Shown here: positions 52,190-59,833 of the stretch, piece by piece | Position numbering within the stretch: position 1 is the first letter of the stretch | How the letters are laid out: each line of letters starts with the position of its first letter | Source of the DNA: Desulfatibacillum sp. | GTDB taxonomy: Bacteria; Desulfobacterota; Desulfobacteria; Desulfobacterales; Desulfatibacillaceae | Assembly (NCBI GenBank): GCA_016342355.1 | Contig: JAEINP010000023.1 | Span: 1-64,000, forward strand | Length of the DNA stretch: 64,000 nt | Reading direction: 5' to 3' | The notes under the pieces: generated by a model | What the model saw: only the letters and a program-made list of their open reading frames with translations | Database searches by the model: none | What the model was told of the DNA's origin: nothing | Made by a program: the position numbers and the translations under genes

Positions 52190-53383
52190 TCACGCAATAA
52201 TTTGCATGGTTTTTGGGTCCGCCTTTTTCCACGCCAGGGGAGCCCTTTTGCCCAAGGTGTATATGACCCTGGGCATGAGTTTGGAAATGGGCATGGTGAT
52301 ATCATCCCCAAAGGCCCTGAGCAGTTCCTCCGGCATGTACCTTAGCTTTACCCGTTTCACCCAACTGTGGGGGGCCAGGGTCAGGTAGCAGCCCGGGCAA
52401 TTCAGGGCCATGTTTTTAGTGCCGGTGGCTTTGACTTCATTTAGCCGACGGGCCTGGGTCTTGATGACGGAGGTGAGGTCAAAATCCCGGGCGATACTGG
52501 CGGCTCCGCATGTCACCGCGTTTTCCCGGGTATGTTCCATTTCCAAAATTTGGCAACCGGCGGCCCCATAAATCCGTCGCAGGGTATTGCTAAATGCATT
52601 TCCCAGTTCGGTGGCATAGCAGGACTCATGGATGGCTGCCGTAAATCCCAGGGGGGTTTTCAGTTCCAACTCTCCGGCCTCATGCTTTTCCAAAAGCCAC
52701 TGGTATAGGGAAATCACTTCATAGGGCAGTTTTTTACCGGCCACCTCAGGCAGGATGTGACCCAGGAAGGTGCAGCACGAACCGCAATAGCACACCAGCC
52801 TTTTGGTCTTGACTTTACTCAGTACAGAGAAAATCCTGTCCGTGTTCTCCATAAAGGCGTCCCACTGGCCCATGCGATAGTGCAGTTCCCCGCAGCACAG
52901 GTCTGCCGGGCTGAATTTGGGCAAGGAGGCCAGGACTTTGGAGTTTTCCAAGTCTTTACAGAACAGCCTGCCAATACAACCGATCCACAGGAGATCTTCG
53001 GAAGGCTCGGGAAATTGTCCCCACTTGTCCAATATGGCTTTTTCCTCTGCTTTTTGCAGATCATAGAGTTCGGAAAAAAACACCGGCCCGGGCGTACCCA
53101 TGAGAAAATAGGGCGCCAGACCAGGCAAAGATTGTTGCCTGCTTTTTTGCTCGGACACCCGTTGAAGGATGAGTTCGTAGGGTCTTAATCCTTCGGGGCA
53201 ATAGGCGTTGCAACTCATGCACAGGGTGCATTGGTTGAGGATGGGTTGGGGCAAATCGCCCCGGACCATTTCCTGGATGGTTGAACCGGCTTCCTGTTTG
53301 TCCATGCGAAGCTCAGGACATTTGTTCAGGCATGTGCCGCATTGGGTGCATTTGGTCCAGTCACTGCAATCCATAAAGCTCAC
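52190..53383 (-). CDS. Iron-sulfur protein with CCG domains (HdrD/GlpC-like)
   Basis: The 397-residue protein starts at GTG 53383 with a G-rich site before it; ATG 53374 is an alternative. Two ferredoxin clusters open the protein (CTQCGTCLNKCPEL and CTLCMSCNAYCPEG). Two CCG-type regions follow (CCGELHYRMG, then CYCGSCCTFLG; later a CGAASI segment). This is the HdrD/GlpC/LutA plan: electron transfer or disulfide reduction. It is alone and divergent from an AraC regulator, which may control it. In sulfate reducers such proteins feed quinone- or heterodisulfide-linked reactions. Confidence 0.85.
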   Translation of the reverse strand: MSFMDCSDWTKCTQCGTCLNKCPELRMDKQEAGSTIQEMVRGDLPQPILNQCTLCMSCNAYCPEGLRPYELILQRVSEQKSRQQSLPGLAPYFLMGTPGPVFFSELYDLQKAEEKAILDKWGQFPEPSEDLLWIGCIGRLFCKDLENSKVLASLPKFSPADLCCGELHYRMGQWDAFMENTDRIFSVLSKVKTKRLVCYCGSCCTFLGHILPEVAGKKLPYEVISLYQWLLEKHEAGELELKTPLGFTAAIHESCYATELGNAFSNTLRRIYGAAGCQILEMEHTRENAVTCGAASIARDFDLTSVIKTQARRLNEVKATGTKNMALNCPGCYLTLAPHSWVKRVKLRYMPEELLRAFGDDITMPISKLMPRVIYTLGKRAPLAWKKADPKTMQIIA

Positions 53384-53583
53384 GATGATTCCCCCCGTTG
53401 AAAAGTGAAAAGAGGCCAATTGGGTTGATCTTTGACCCCGATAGGTTATGCCAAAAAAAATCTGAAGTATATCGAACTCTATCTCTTATTGGCCTGACTT
53501 GTCTTATATAGCTCTTGCCCACTAGTAGAAAAAGTGGCATATACGACAATTATGGGTTTGATAAGGCCAATCAGGAGGGAACC
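53384..53583. promoter_or_regulatory. Divergent promoter with ATTGGCCT/AGGCCAAT arms
   Basis: ATTGGCCT at 53488-53495 and AGGCCAAT at 53564-53571 are inverted copies 68 bp apart. They lie between the Fe-S gene and the AraC-type gene and could allow looping by that regulator. Confidence 0.35.
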
Positions 53584-54579
53584 ATGAAAATCATCACCAT
53601 ATACATTTATGAGAACGCCCTGTCGTCCACCATTACCGGCCCCATGGATTTATTCAGCTCGGCGGGTATCATGTGGAATTATTTTATGGATCAGGAGATT
53701 GATCCTCATTTTATGGTGGAACTGGCTTCCATCGACGGGAGACCGGTGCGGTGTTTTAACAATTTGACCATAGAGGCCCATAAGTCTATTGACGAGGTGG
53801 AGGAAACCGACCTGATTCTGGTGCCAGCCGTGGCTGATGACATTGACCGGGCTTTGGGGGACAACCGAAAGGCTTTCCCCTGGCTGGCCGCCCATGGAAA
53901 GAAGGGGACCCTTTTGGCCAGTGTGTGCACAGGGGCTTTTCTCCTGGCTGAATCCGGCGTCCTGGATGGCCGGAAAGCGGCCACCCACTGGGCTTATGCC
54001 GGGATGTTTCGGGAGAGATATCCCAACGTGCGCCTGGAAACCCGGCCTTTGGTCACCCGGGACGGCAATACCATCTGCACCGCCGGGTCCAGTTCCTGGG
54101 GCGAACTGAGCCTTTATCTGGTCCAGGCCTTTTGTGGTAAGCAGGTGGCTGTGGAGTGCTCCAAATCCCTGTTGCTGGACATGTCCCGGACCCAGCAGGC
54201 GCCTTACGGGGTCCTGACCCTGCCCAACCATCATCAGGACCAGGAAATTCTGAAAATTCAGGAGTGGCTTCAGGGGCATTATAGGGAGAAAATCAGCCTG
54301 GATGACCTGGCCTCCCGTTTTTCCATGAGTGAACGGACGTTTAAACGCCGTTTTAAGAAAGCCACGGGCGGTTCTCCCCTGGGTTATCTGCAAAAGGTGC
54401 GGATAGAGGCGGCCAAGGGTTACCTGGAACAAAGCAACCGTACCCTGGAAGAGGTGGTGTTCAACTCCGGGTATGAGGATGTGAGTTTTTTTCGCAAGCT
54501 GTTCAAACGCCACACGGGGTTGTCGCCCAACGAATACCGGAAGCATTTTTCCGTATGGGACCGCGCCGGGGAAGCCTGA
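53584..54579 (+). CDS. GlxA/FtrA-like AraC-family regulator with DJ-1/PfpI domain
   Basis: The 331-residue protein starts at ATG 53584 behind CAGGAGGGA. An N-terminal glutamine-amidotransferase-like domain (about 1-190, TLLASVCTGAFLLAESGVLDGRKAATHW) is followed by an AraC double helix-turn-helix (LDDLASRFSMSERTFKRRFKK, then EVVFNSGYEDVSFFRKLFKRHTGLSPNEYRK). It likely activates the divergent Fe-S protein gene in response to a small molecule. The ligand is unknown. Confidence 0.9.
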   Translation: MKIITIYIYENALSSTITGPMDLFSSAGIMWNYFMDQEIDPHFMVELASIDGRPVRCFNNLTIEAHKSIDEVEETDLILVPAVADDIDRALGDNRKAFPWLAAHGKKGTLLASVCTGAFLLAESGVLDGRKAATHWAYAGMFRERYPNVRLETRPLVTRDGNTICTAGSSSWGELSLYLVQAFCGKQVAVECSKSLLLDMSRTQQAPYGVLTLPNHHQDQEILKIQEWLQGHYREKISLDDLASRFSMSERTFKRRFKKATGGSPLGYLQKVRIEAAKGYLEQSNRTLEEVVFNSGYEDVSFFRKLFKRHTGLSPNEYRKHFSVWDRAGEA

Positions 54580-54906
54580 AAGAAAAGGGGAGTCCGGCGT
54601 TGCGCCAACTCCCCCAAACTCCTTATGTTATCCCGAGGTTTTAGGCGGGGACCCAGGGTCATTTTACTTTAGGGCGCAGGGTGTAAGAAATCCACCCCGG
54701 ATAGCCGGACCTTAAGGCTTTCAAACTCCAGCATCAAAAATGCTTAAGTCAACGGCACTGCCTGCCTGGGACCAACTTTTTTGCTATCTGTAGGTTACCT
54801 GTCCCTATCACTGTCGCCAAATCTTGTGCAATGCAAGCACTCCCATTGGCAAACATCCTATATCCAAAAATATCGTCAACCGAAATTTGAACCCAAATGA
54901 CGAAAC
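54580..54906. other. Intergenic, 327 bp, start of the AT-rich island
   Basis: Contains a hairpin GGGGAGT/AACTCCCC after the AraC gene (near 54588-54615) and, on the minus strand, a short frame ending SIFDAGV-stop (54721). The 21-mer at 54718-54738 matches 19/21 bases at 55576-55596. No intact gene. Confidence 0.45.
54718..54738 (-). repeat. Copy 1 of a repeated 3'-end segment (FDAGV-stop)
   Basis: Matches 55576-55596 at 19 of 21 bases; read on the minus strand both end in FDAGV and a stop codon. Either a degenerate dispersed repeat or remnants of related reading frames. Confidence 0.5.
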
Positions 54907-55512
54907 TCACTTCCTTGCTAAACGACTGACTATGAACAAATCACTCTCAACTTGTTCGTAAGTAAAGTCTTTACAGGTATTTGCCATGGACCTATCTGTA
55001 ATAATTACACTGCTTTTTGTTGATATTTTACCATTTAATCCCTCAACTGTGCTAACAGCAGAACCAAAAGGGCCAAGAATTCTTTTTCCGTGAACTTTGT
55101 AAACACATTGACCCTGACACATTGAAACAACCACTACTGGTTTATTGGTATGAAAAAAACTCAAAAGTATTTTATCCTCCATAATCGATTCAACTATTTT
55201 TTCGGATGCAAAATAGTAATTACAGCAATCCATTCCTTTATCGTTTGAATGATCAAAAAAAGCGGATAGTATACAATCTCCCTCCTGCGTAACAAGATGC
55301 CCATTGAATGACTGTAGTACTTTTTCGACCAAAAAACCATAATGCTTCAGAAAAGAAAACAACTCAATAGGAGATACATCTTCCGTCATTTGACCAATGT
55401 TACGCAGATCTATAAACACTAGCGTAACCAATCCCTTTCTGGCACCAATCTTCCAGAACATGAGCCGATTTTTTATATAGTTCAACAATTTTCCCTCCAT
55501 ACTACCCACCAT
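54907..55512 (-). CDS. Stand-alone class III nucleotidyl-cyclase-homology protein
   Basis: The 201-residue protein resembles a cyclase homology domain: FIDLRNIGQMTED with the first metal Asp, LFSFLKHYGFLVEKVLQSFNGHLVTQEGDCILSAFF with the second, and GPFGSAVSTVEGLNGKIST late. No membrane or sensor domain. Base-specifying Lys and Asp are not clear, so it may be an inactive or divergent cyclase. AT-rich codon use differs from neighbours. It lies in the toxin/immunity remnant region. The start is uncertain (ATG 55512 or 55500). Confidence 0.6.
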   Translation of the reverse strand: MVGSMEGKLLNYIKNRLMFWKIGARKGLVTLVFIDLRNIGQMTEDVSPIELFSFLKHYGFLVEKVLQSFNGHLVTQEGDCILSAFFDHSNDKGMDCCNYYFASEKIVESIMEDKILLSFFHTNKPVVVVSMCQGQCVYKVHGKRILGPFGSAVSTVEGLNGKISTKSSVIITDRSMANTCKDFTYEQVESDLFIVSRLARK

Positions 55513-55578
55513 AAAGTTATAGCAGGGTGCTCCTTACGGTTCCCCCTCTCACACATCCAGGGCAAAAATTACAGTCTT

Positions 55579-55701
55579 TCAGACTCCGGCATCAAACAGC
55601 GTATGCCACGGCCACCAAAAGACACTTTTGGAGACAGCGCCACTCGCGTGGCCGAAACTAAAGCGATCCGCCCCCTGGCAGCAAAAAGGCAGTTGCCAAG
55701 G
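55579..55701 (-). pseudogene. Short 3'-end remnant ending FDAGV
   Basis: A 40-codon open stretch preceded by a stop, with no start or ribosome site, reading WQLPFCCQGADRFS, then HASGAVSKS, then WHTLFDAGV. Its last codons match those at 54718-54738. Probably the tail of a displaced reading frame or a dispersed repeat; no family recognised. Confidence 0.35.
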
Positions 55702-55725
55702 TTACCCTATTACTTACTCGCTATT

Positions 55726-56133
55726 TCAGTGTTTGGCCTTTTTTATCCAGTTCATCATATCGGCAAATGACTCTTTAAAAATTGAAAAAAGCATTTCTTT
55801 ACATGAGCAGGGAGGGAGTTCCGCAAAAAGCTCAGCCTCCTTTACAAGGCTTTCTATGTCGCCAAGTAGCACATGGTCGCATGACCTCCCAACATTTGCC
55901 AACGCAGTCCTTATCAGTTTTTCCAACTCGAATACTCTATTCTGAACTCCGGGTTCTTTTTCAATTGTTACTCTATCGTTAAGTGCTTGTAACTTTAAAG
56001 GATGGCCTTCTGCGTCATATCCTTGATAGACACCATTAGTAACATCGATGGCTTCCAAGTACTCTTCAGCTTCCTCCACTGAGGAAAAAAAGGTGATGTC
56101 CCCGGATTCATTTATTATAATAGGTGGTTTCAT
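55726..56133 (-). CDS. Small acidic protein, probable immunity protein
   Basis: The 135-residue product has no family I can name. It starts MKPPIIINESGDITFFSS, then VEEAEEYLEAIDVTNG, a beta-alpha pattern seen in many small immunity proteins. A probable toxin tail ends (TGA at 56134-56136) right against its ATG, the usual arrangement of toxin and immunity genes. Immunity is inferred from this context and size. Confidence 0.55.
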   Translation of the reverse strand: MKPPIIINESGDITFFSSVEEAEEYLEAIDVTNGVYQGYDAEGHPLKLQALNDRVTIEKEPGVQNRVFELEKLIRTALANVGRSCDHVLLGDIESLVKEAELFAELPPCSCKEMLFSIFKESFADMMNWIKKAKH

Positions 56134-56274
56134 TCAGATGCTCCAATCAGGTAATTCCGGGGACGATTTAGTTAATTCATCCTGGACAAGTTCTGTTCGA
56201 CATTTTTTGTGGACAACTCTACACCTTGCCGCCAGCGCCACTCGCGGCAATAGGATTATTCCTATGAGATTCAC
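56134..56274 (-). pseudogene. Possible toxin C-terminal remnant abutting the immunity gene
   Basis: A 46-codon open stretch whose stop codon directly touches the ATG of the 56133 gene. It contains CRVVHKKCRTELVQDELT and ends LPDWSI. GTG 56274 is a possible but unsupported start. It may be the displaced 3' end of a polymorphic toxin gene. Confidence 0.35.
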
Positions 56275-56291
56275 TCAATTGCTCAGCCGTT

Positions 56292-56744
56292 TTAAAGCAA
56301 ACGAAAAGAAAAATCTTCACACCACTCAGACAGTTCCTTCATGGTCCCTTGCGACAGATCGAAATTGGTCGGGTTATGTTCCTTTGACTCTATCCAAAAA
56401 GAAACAGACACTCGACAATCCGGATTCTCAATATAGGATCTAATCGCTTCTTGGTTGCCCTTTCTTAGTAGTTCGAGTAGACGCCTGGCATGTTTTTCTA
56501 CGCTTGTGGAAAACAGCATCCCCTCAGTAGTTATTGACCAGTGTCCAGAAAAACGTTTATTTTCAATTCCAAATTTTTTGACAACATATTTATCTCCTCT
56601 TGCAAAACACCTGGAGGGCTGGATACCAAGTTCATCCGTAATTTTGCTCGGAATTATATAGTGTCCTGCAATAAGGAGCCATACGTTCACCACCTTAAGA
56701 TGAGGATTTTCCCTCAACTGGTCGGATTGCATGATTTTGTCCAT
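56292..56744 (-). CDS. DUF4279-like protein (probable immunity protein)
   Basis: The 150-residue protein has the DUF4279 pattern: WLLIAGHYIIPSKITDELGIQPSRCFARGD near the start, GHWSITTEG, and a C-terminal helix pair. ATG 56744 follows GGAGGTG. DUF4279 proteins occur often in polymorphic-toxin loci as immunity or antitoxin-like proteins. No paired toxin is adjacent. Confidence 0.6.
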   Translation of the reverse strand: MDKIMQSDQLRENPHLKVVNVWLLIAGHYIIPSKITDELGIQPSRCFARGDKYVVKKFGIENKRFSGHWSITTEGMLFSTSVEKHARRLLELLRKGNQEAIRSYIENPDCRVSVSFWIESKEHNPTNFDLSQGTMKELSEWCEDFSFRLL

Positions 56745-56816
56745 CTCACCTCCAAATGAAGATAGTCGAATAGATTTCCGATACGTTATCCTGAATGAAT
56801 AGTTACCCCCAAGGAG

Positions 56817-57092
56817 TTAAATATCATCTTCCCGCAACTCGTCGCCAAAGTCGACCTCCCCATTTAATAGAGGGATCAACAATTCTCTCCATTCATTTAA
56901 AGAGGCATGAACACCATTGATTTCTATATGCGTTTTACTATAAAAAATTTCAATAGAACTATCACAACAGCCGCATTTTACCAAAAAGCGCGGAGACTTT
57001 TTGCCACTTCCCTTCTTGTGATAAACACGAAGTTTCCATCCCTCATGTTCATCCATGATAGCCAGTTTTCTATTTCGCTTTTTATTTGGCAT
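56817..57092 (-). CDS. Small conserved-type protein of the island
   Basis: The 91-residue product starts at ATG 57092 behind GGAGGT. It is basic at first (MPNKKRNRKLAIMDEHEGWK), then has CGCCDS and a beta-rich part SIEIFYSKTHIEINGVHASLNEWRELLIPLL. I do not recognise a family. The good ribosome site and codon content support a real gene. It overlaps nothing but follows a HicA-like remnant (stop at 57109). Confidence 0.6.
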   Translation of the reverse strand: MPNKKRNRKLAIMDEHEGWKLRVYHKKGSGKKSPRFLVKCGCCDSSIEIFYSKTHIEINGVHASLNEWRELLIPLLNGEVDFGDELREDDI

Positions 57093-57108
57093 TAACACCT
57101 CCACGACT

Positions 57109-57273
57109 TTATAGGGCATCTTTCCACAGGTTAATAATGCTTTTCAATATGCCAATTGGAAGTGGCTTGTTGCCATGAACTGGAACAGGGATGGAATTTC
57201 CTCCTGGCCCTTCATTATACGGTAGTCGACCTGAACCACATTGGCAGAAAGGGGAAATATAGGGAGTAGGTCC
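57109..57273 (-). pseudogene. HicA-like toxin remnant
   Basis: A 54-codon open stretch without start. Its end reads GGNSIPVPVHGNKPLPIGIL, the second half of a HicA/YcfA mRNA-interferase (VPxHGNKxLxxGTLxxIL). The N-terminal part with the first conserved Gly-Ser-His is missing, and no HicB follows. Confidence 0.5.
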
Positions 57274-57618
57274 TCATGCCTGCCAGCAAGAAATACATAA
57301 AGCTATACCCGCGTCTCCAATGCGTTTCATTTGTTCTGGGCTAAACTCCATATTACATTGCTGATTATATTCATAGAGCATCCATATCGTAATATCTTCA
57401 ATGTTTACTCCAACATCCTGAAGTTTAGAGTAATTTCCATCAAGCATGTCGAGGAACTTATTGATAAAGTCATGATACTCATCATTTTCATGCTGAATGA
57501 CCTCATAAATCCATTCTTTATCGTACTTTTCGGATGGATCAATGCCAAGGACATTGGAAATTATTGAAGATCCATTTTCACAATTGATGGTCAGCCTATA
57601 TATGAACTTCATTGTCAT
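57274..57618 (-). CDS. DUF4279-like probable immunity protein for the adjacent toxin remnant
   Basis: The 114-residue product has a DUF4279-like order: YRLTINCENGSSIISNVLGIDPSEKYD, then WIYEVIQHENDEYHDFINKFLDML, and SPEQMKRIGDAGIALCISCW. ATG 57618 lies three bases after the stop of the toxin C-terminal remnant, the position of a cognate immunity gene. Family match is by eye and moderate. Confidence 0.55.
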   Translation of the reverse strand: MTMKFIYRLTINCENGSSIISNVLGIDPSEKYDKEWIYEVIQHENDEYHDFINKFLDMLDGNYSKLQDVGVNIEDITIWMLYEYNQQCNMEFSPEQMKRIGDAGIALCISCWQA

Positions 57619-57621
57619 CCC

Positions 57622-57930
57622 TTACCACTTGAAATAGTCTGAAACATTGAGACTGGTTGACATCGATTTCCCCCTGAAAGGACCGGTCCCCTGTAGATGA
57701 ATTCTATCGCCAACAATCCTAATATCAGGGTTTCTACCTACGATTTTTTGGAATTTTCCGGCATTTCTAAGTATGGCAGGCTTAATGCTTCTGTGAAACA
57801 ATTCCCCTGGAACTTTCATCTTGCCGAACCGAAGTATCGAGGACCCAGACCCATTATGCACCCAGGCGCCGGACTGGCCCACAAAATGGTTGTGGATTTG
57901 ATCCACCTCAAAGTTGTAGACCCTCTGAGG
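57622..57930 (-). pseudogene. Polymorphic-toxin C-terminal fragment with Hint-type boundary
   Basis: The frame opens right after a TAA (57931-57933) with PQRVYNFEVDQIHNHFVGQSG and then AWVHNG, the usual end of a pretoxin/Hint domain that precedes the toxin tip (VYNFEV...H.YFVG..G.WVHN). About 75 residues of tip follow, with IVGDRIHLQGTGPFRGKS and ending in FKW. The large N-terminal part is absent: the upstream DNA holds the sat terminator. GTG 57906 is not a credible start. It looks like an orphan toxin cassette left by recombination, followed by its immunity gene. Confidence 0.6.
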
Positions 57931-58038
57931 TTAAGGCAATGGGGCGCCTGCAACAAATGTAAGCCAATGGTCGCACCGGCATGGGCCATGCTTTATATGG
58001 ATCTCAAACCCATTTTTGAAATTATGCTTTACAATCGC

Positions 58039-58074
58039 AAAAAAAGGGGGAGCCCGAAAAAACCGGACTCCCCC
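58039..58074 (-). terminator. Rho-independent terminator of sat
   Basis: On the minus strand GGGGGAGTCCGG pairs with CGGGCTCCCCC around TTTTTT, followed by TTTTTTT (58045-58039). It ends 40 bases after the sat stop. Confidence 0.85.
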
Positions 58075-58113
58075 ATGTGCTTCTAACCAGGATGAATCCT
58101 GGAAAATTTACTT

Positions 58114-59388
58114 CTATTTACCGGTGGCTGCGCCGTGGAGTTTGACTTCCACTTTGTCGGTGACGCCTTCGTAGTACTTACGGAGGATCGCCACAACTTC
58201 GTCGCGGCCAAAGTGATCGGGCAACTCGCCGCCTTCGGACAGCATTTTGCGGAGCATGGTGCCGGACAGAAGCACGCGGTCTTCTTTGCCGTGGGGGCAG
58301 GTCCGCAGGGAAGCCATGCCGTCGCACTTGTGGCAATAGAAGGTCCAGTCAATCTTCAGAGGCGTGCAGAGCAGAGCCTTGCCTTCTTCGGTGGGGCAGG
58401 GGATCTTGTCGAAGATGGTCTGGGCTTCGAACATGCCGTAGAAGTCGCCAACGCCAGCGTGGTCGCGACCGATGATCATCCGGGAGCAGCCATAGTTTTG
58501 GCGGAAGGTAGCGTGCAGAAGGCCTTCGCGGGGGCCGGCATAACGCATGTCCAGGGGGTAACCGCCCTGAACTGCCTTGTCTTCCACAAAGTAATTCTTC
58601 ACCAGGGCATCGATGCACTTGACGCGAACGTCAGCCGGAATGTCGCCTGGCTTCAGGTTGCCGATGAGGGAATGAATGAATACGCCGTCACACACTTCAA
58701 TAGCGATTTTGCACAGATACTCATGGGAACGATGCATGGGGTTACGAAGCTGCATGGCGGCAATTTCTTTCCAGCCTCTTTTTTCGAAAATAGCGCGGGA
58801 TTCCGCAGGACGCTGGTACACATCGGGGTATTCCGTGGGATATTCAGCCTCGGACAGGACCTTGACAGGACCGGCCAAGTTGACATCGCCTTGCTGCATG
58901 ACCATCTGAACGCCCGGGTGATCATCCTTGGCGATCTTCCAGAATTCTTCCGCCGTGGGGGTTCCTTCGCCCATGAAGACCTTCTCGCACTCAAACTTTT
59001 TGTCTTCTGCGGTCATTGCGTACTTCTCGGTGACCTTCATGGTGGCCATGAACTCTTGCCGTTCGGGATCGAACAGAGCAATTTCGTCGCCCACGTTGAT
59101 CTTGGCGGCTTCGTCAGCAGAAGCATCCAGGGTCACGGGGATGGGCCAGAATGTGCCATCGGCCAAAAGGTAATTATCGCAAACGCCCTTCCAATCAGCT
59201 TTGGTCATGAAGCCGTCCAGAGGGGAGAACCCACCGATACCCATCATGATCAGGTCGCCTTTGGCGCGGGAGCTGATGTTCAGCTTGGGCAGGGTTGCTG
59301 CCTTTTTCTTTTCTGCTTCGAGTTCTGCACCTTCCAGAAGGCAGCATACAAGCCCTTTGCCGCCATGGGGGGGAATAAGATTCGACAT
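58114..59388 (-). CDS. sat: Sulfate adenylyltransferase (ATP sulfurylase)
   Basis: The 424-residue enzyme activates sulfate with ATP to APS, the first cytoplasmic step of dissimilatory sulfate reduction. It has the catalytic [10 protein letters not shown] motif, [12 protein letters not shown], and a zinc-type Cys set (FYCHKCDG...RTCPHG) typical of bacterial dissimilatory Sat. ATG 59388 is behind AAGGAGA. It is monocistronic: apr and dsr genes are not in the window. Strong promoter, ribosome site and terminator suggest high expression. Confidence 0.97.
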   Translation of the reverse strand: MSNLIPPHGGKGLVCCLLEGAELEAEKKKAATLPKLNISSRAKGDLIMMGIGGFSPLDGFMTKADWKGVCDNYLLADGTFWPIPVTLDASADEAAKINVGDEIALFDPERQEFMATMKVTEKYAMTAEDKKFECEKVFMGEGTPTAEEFWKIAKDDHPGVQMVMQQGDVNLAGPVKVLSEAEYPTEYPDVYQRPAESRAIFEKRGWKEIAAMQLRNPMHRSHEYLCKIAIEVCDGVFIHSLIGNLKPGDIPADVRVKCIDALVKNYFVEDKAVQGGYPLDMRYAGPREGLLHATFRQNYGCSRMIIGRDHAGVGDFYGMFEAQTIFDKIPCPTEEGKALLCTPLKIDWTFYCHKCDGMASLRTCPHGKEDRVLLSGTMLRKMLSEGGELPDHFGRDEVVAILRKYYEGVTDKVEVKLHGAATGK

Positions 59389-59833
59389 GTGTTGATCTCC
59401 TTTTAGATTATTTTGTAAAAACCAGCCCCGCGGCCCAGCGGAGCTTTCTCACCAGGTCCTATAGAGCATGTGAAAAAAGACACAATAACTTATTATGCAA
59501 AGCGCACCTTTGTCAAGGGAAACCCACACCCCGCGAAAGATGGAACCATGGATAATGCTTATCGTACTTAAATCATGGGCAAATCCAAAATTTTTCCGAA
59601 AGCTCCCTCTCGCCCTAGGCGAACTGCACCCTGACTATTGGGGAAAGCCTCCTCGAATCCGCCTCTTTGGGCCAGCGAAAAACTTGTGAATAGCACCCAG
59701 GCGCCCAAAAGGGCGGGTGGGTATTAAGGAGGGTGTTCAAACCTGCGAGATCTTTTCATGCGAGGCGTTCCCGCAAGAATTGACATCCTTCAATTTTACC
59801 GGCCCGTGTATGGCGCAACCCCTTTTCTGATAG
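59389..59833. other. Intergenic, 445 bp, upstream of sat
   Basis: Holds the sat leader and promoter and the space past the 59834 gene. Short frames (such as 59495-59689 on the + strand) show no family pattern. No gene seen. Confidence 0.5.
59488..59516 (-). promoter_or_regulatory. Putative sigma70 promoter of sat
   Basis: TTGACA (59516-59511) and ATAAGT (59493-59488) on the minus strand with 17 bp between them, about 100 bp before the sat ATG. The -10 is imperfect. Confidence 0.4.

Noticed and set aside
56817-57092. HicB antitoxin after the HicA-like remnant
   Set aside because: The protein has neither the HicB RNase-H-like start nor a ribbon-helix-helix end.
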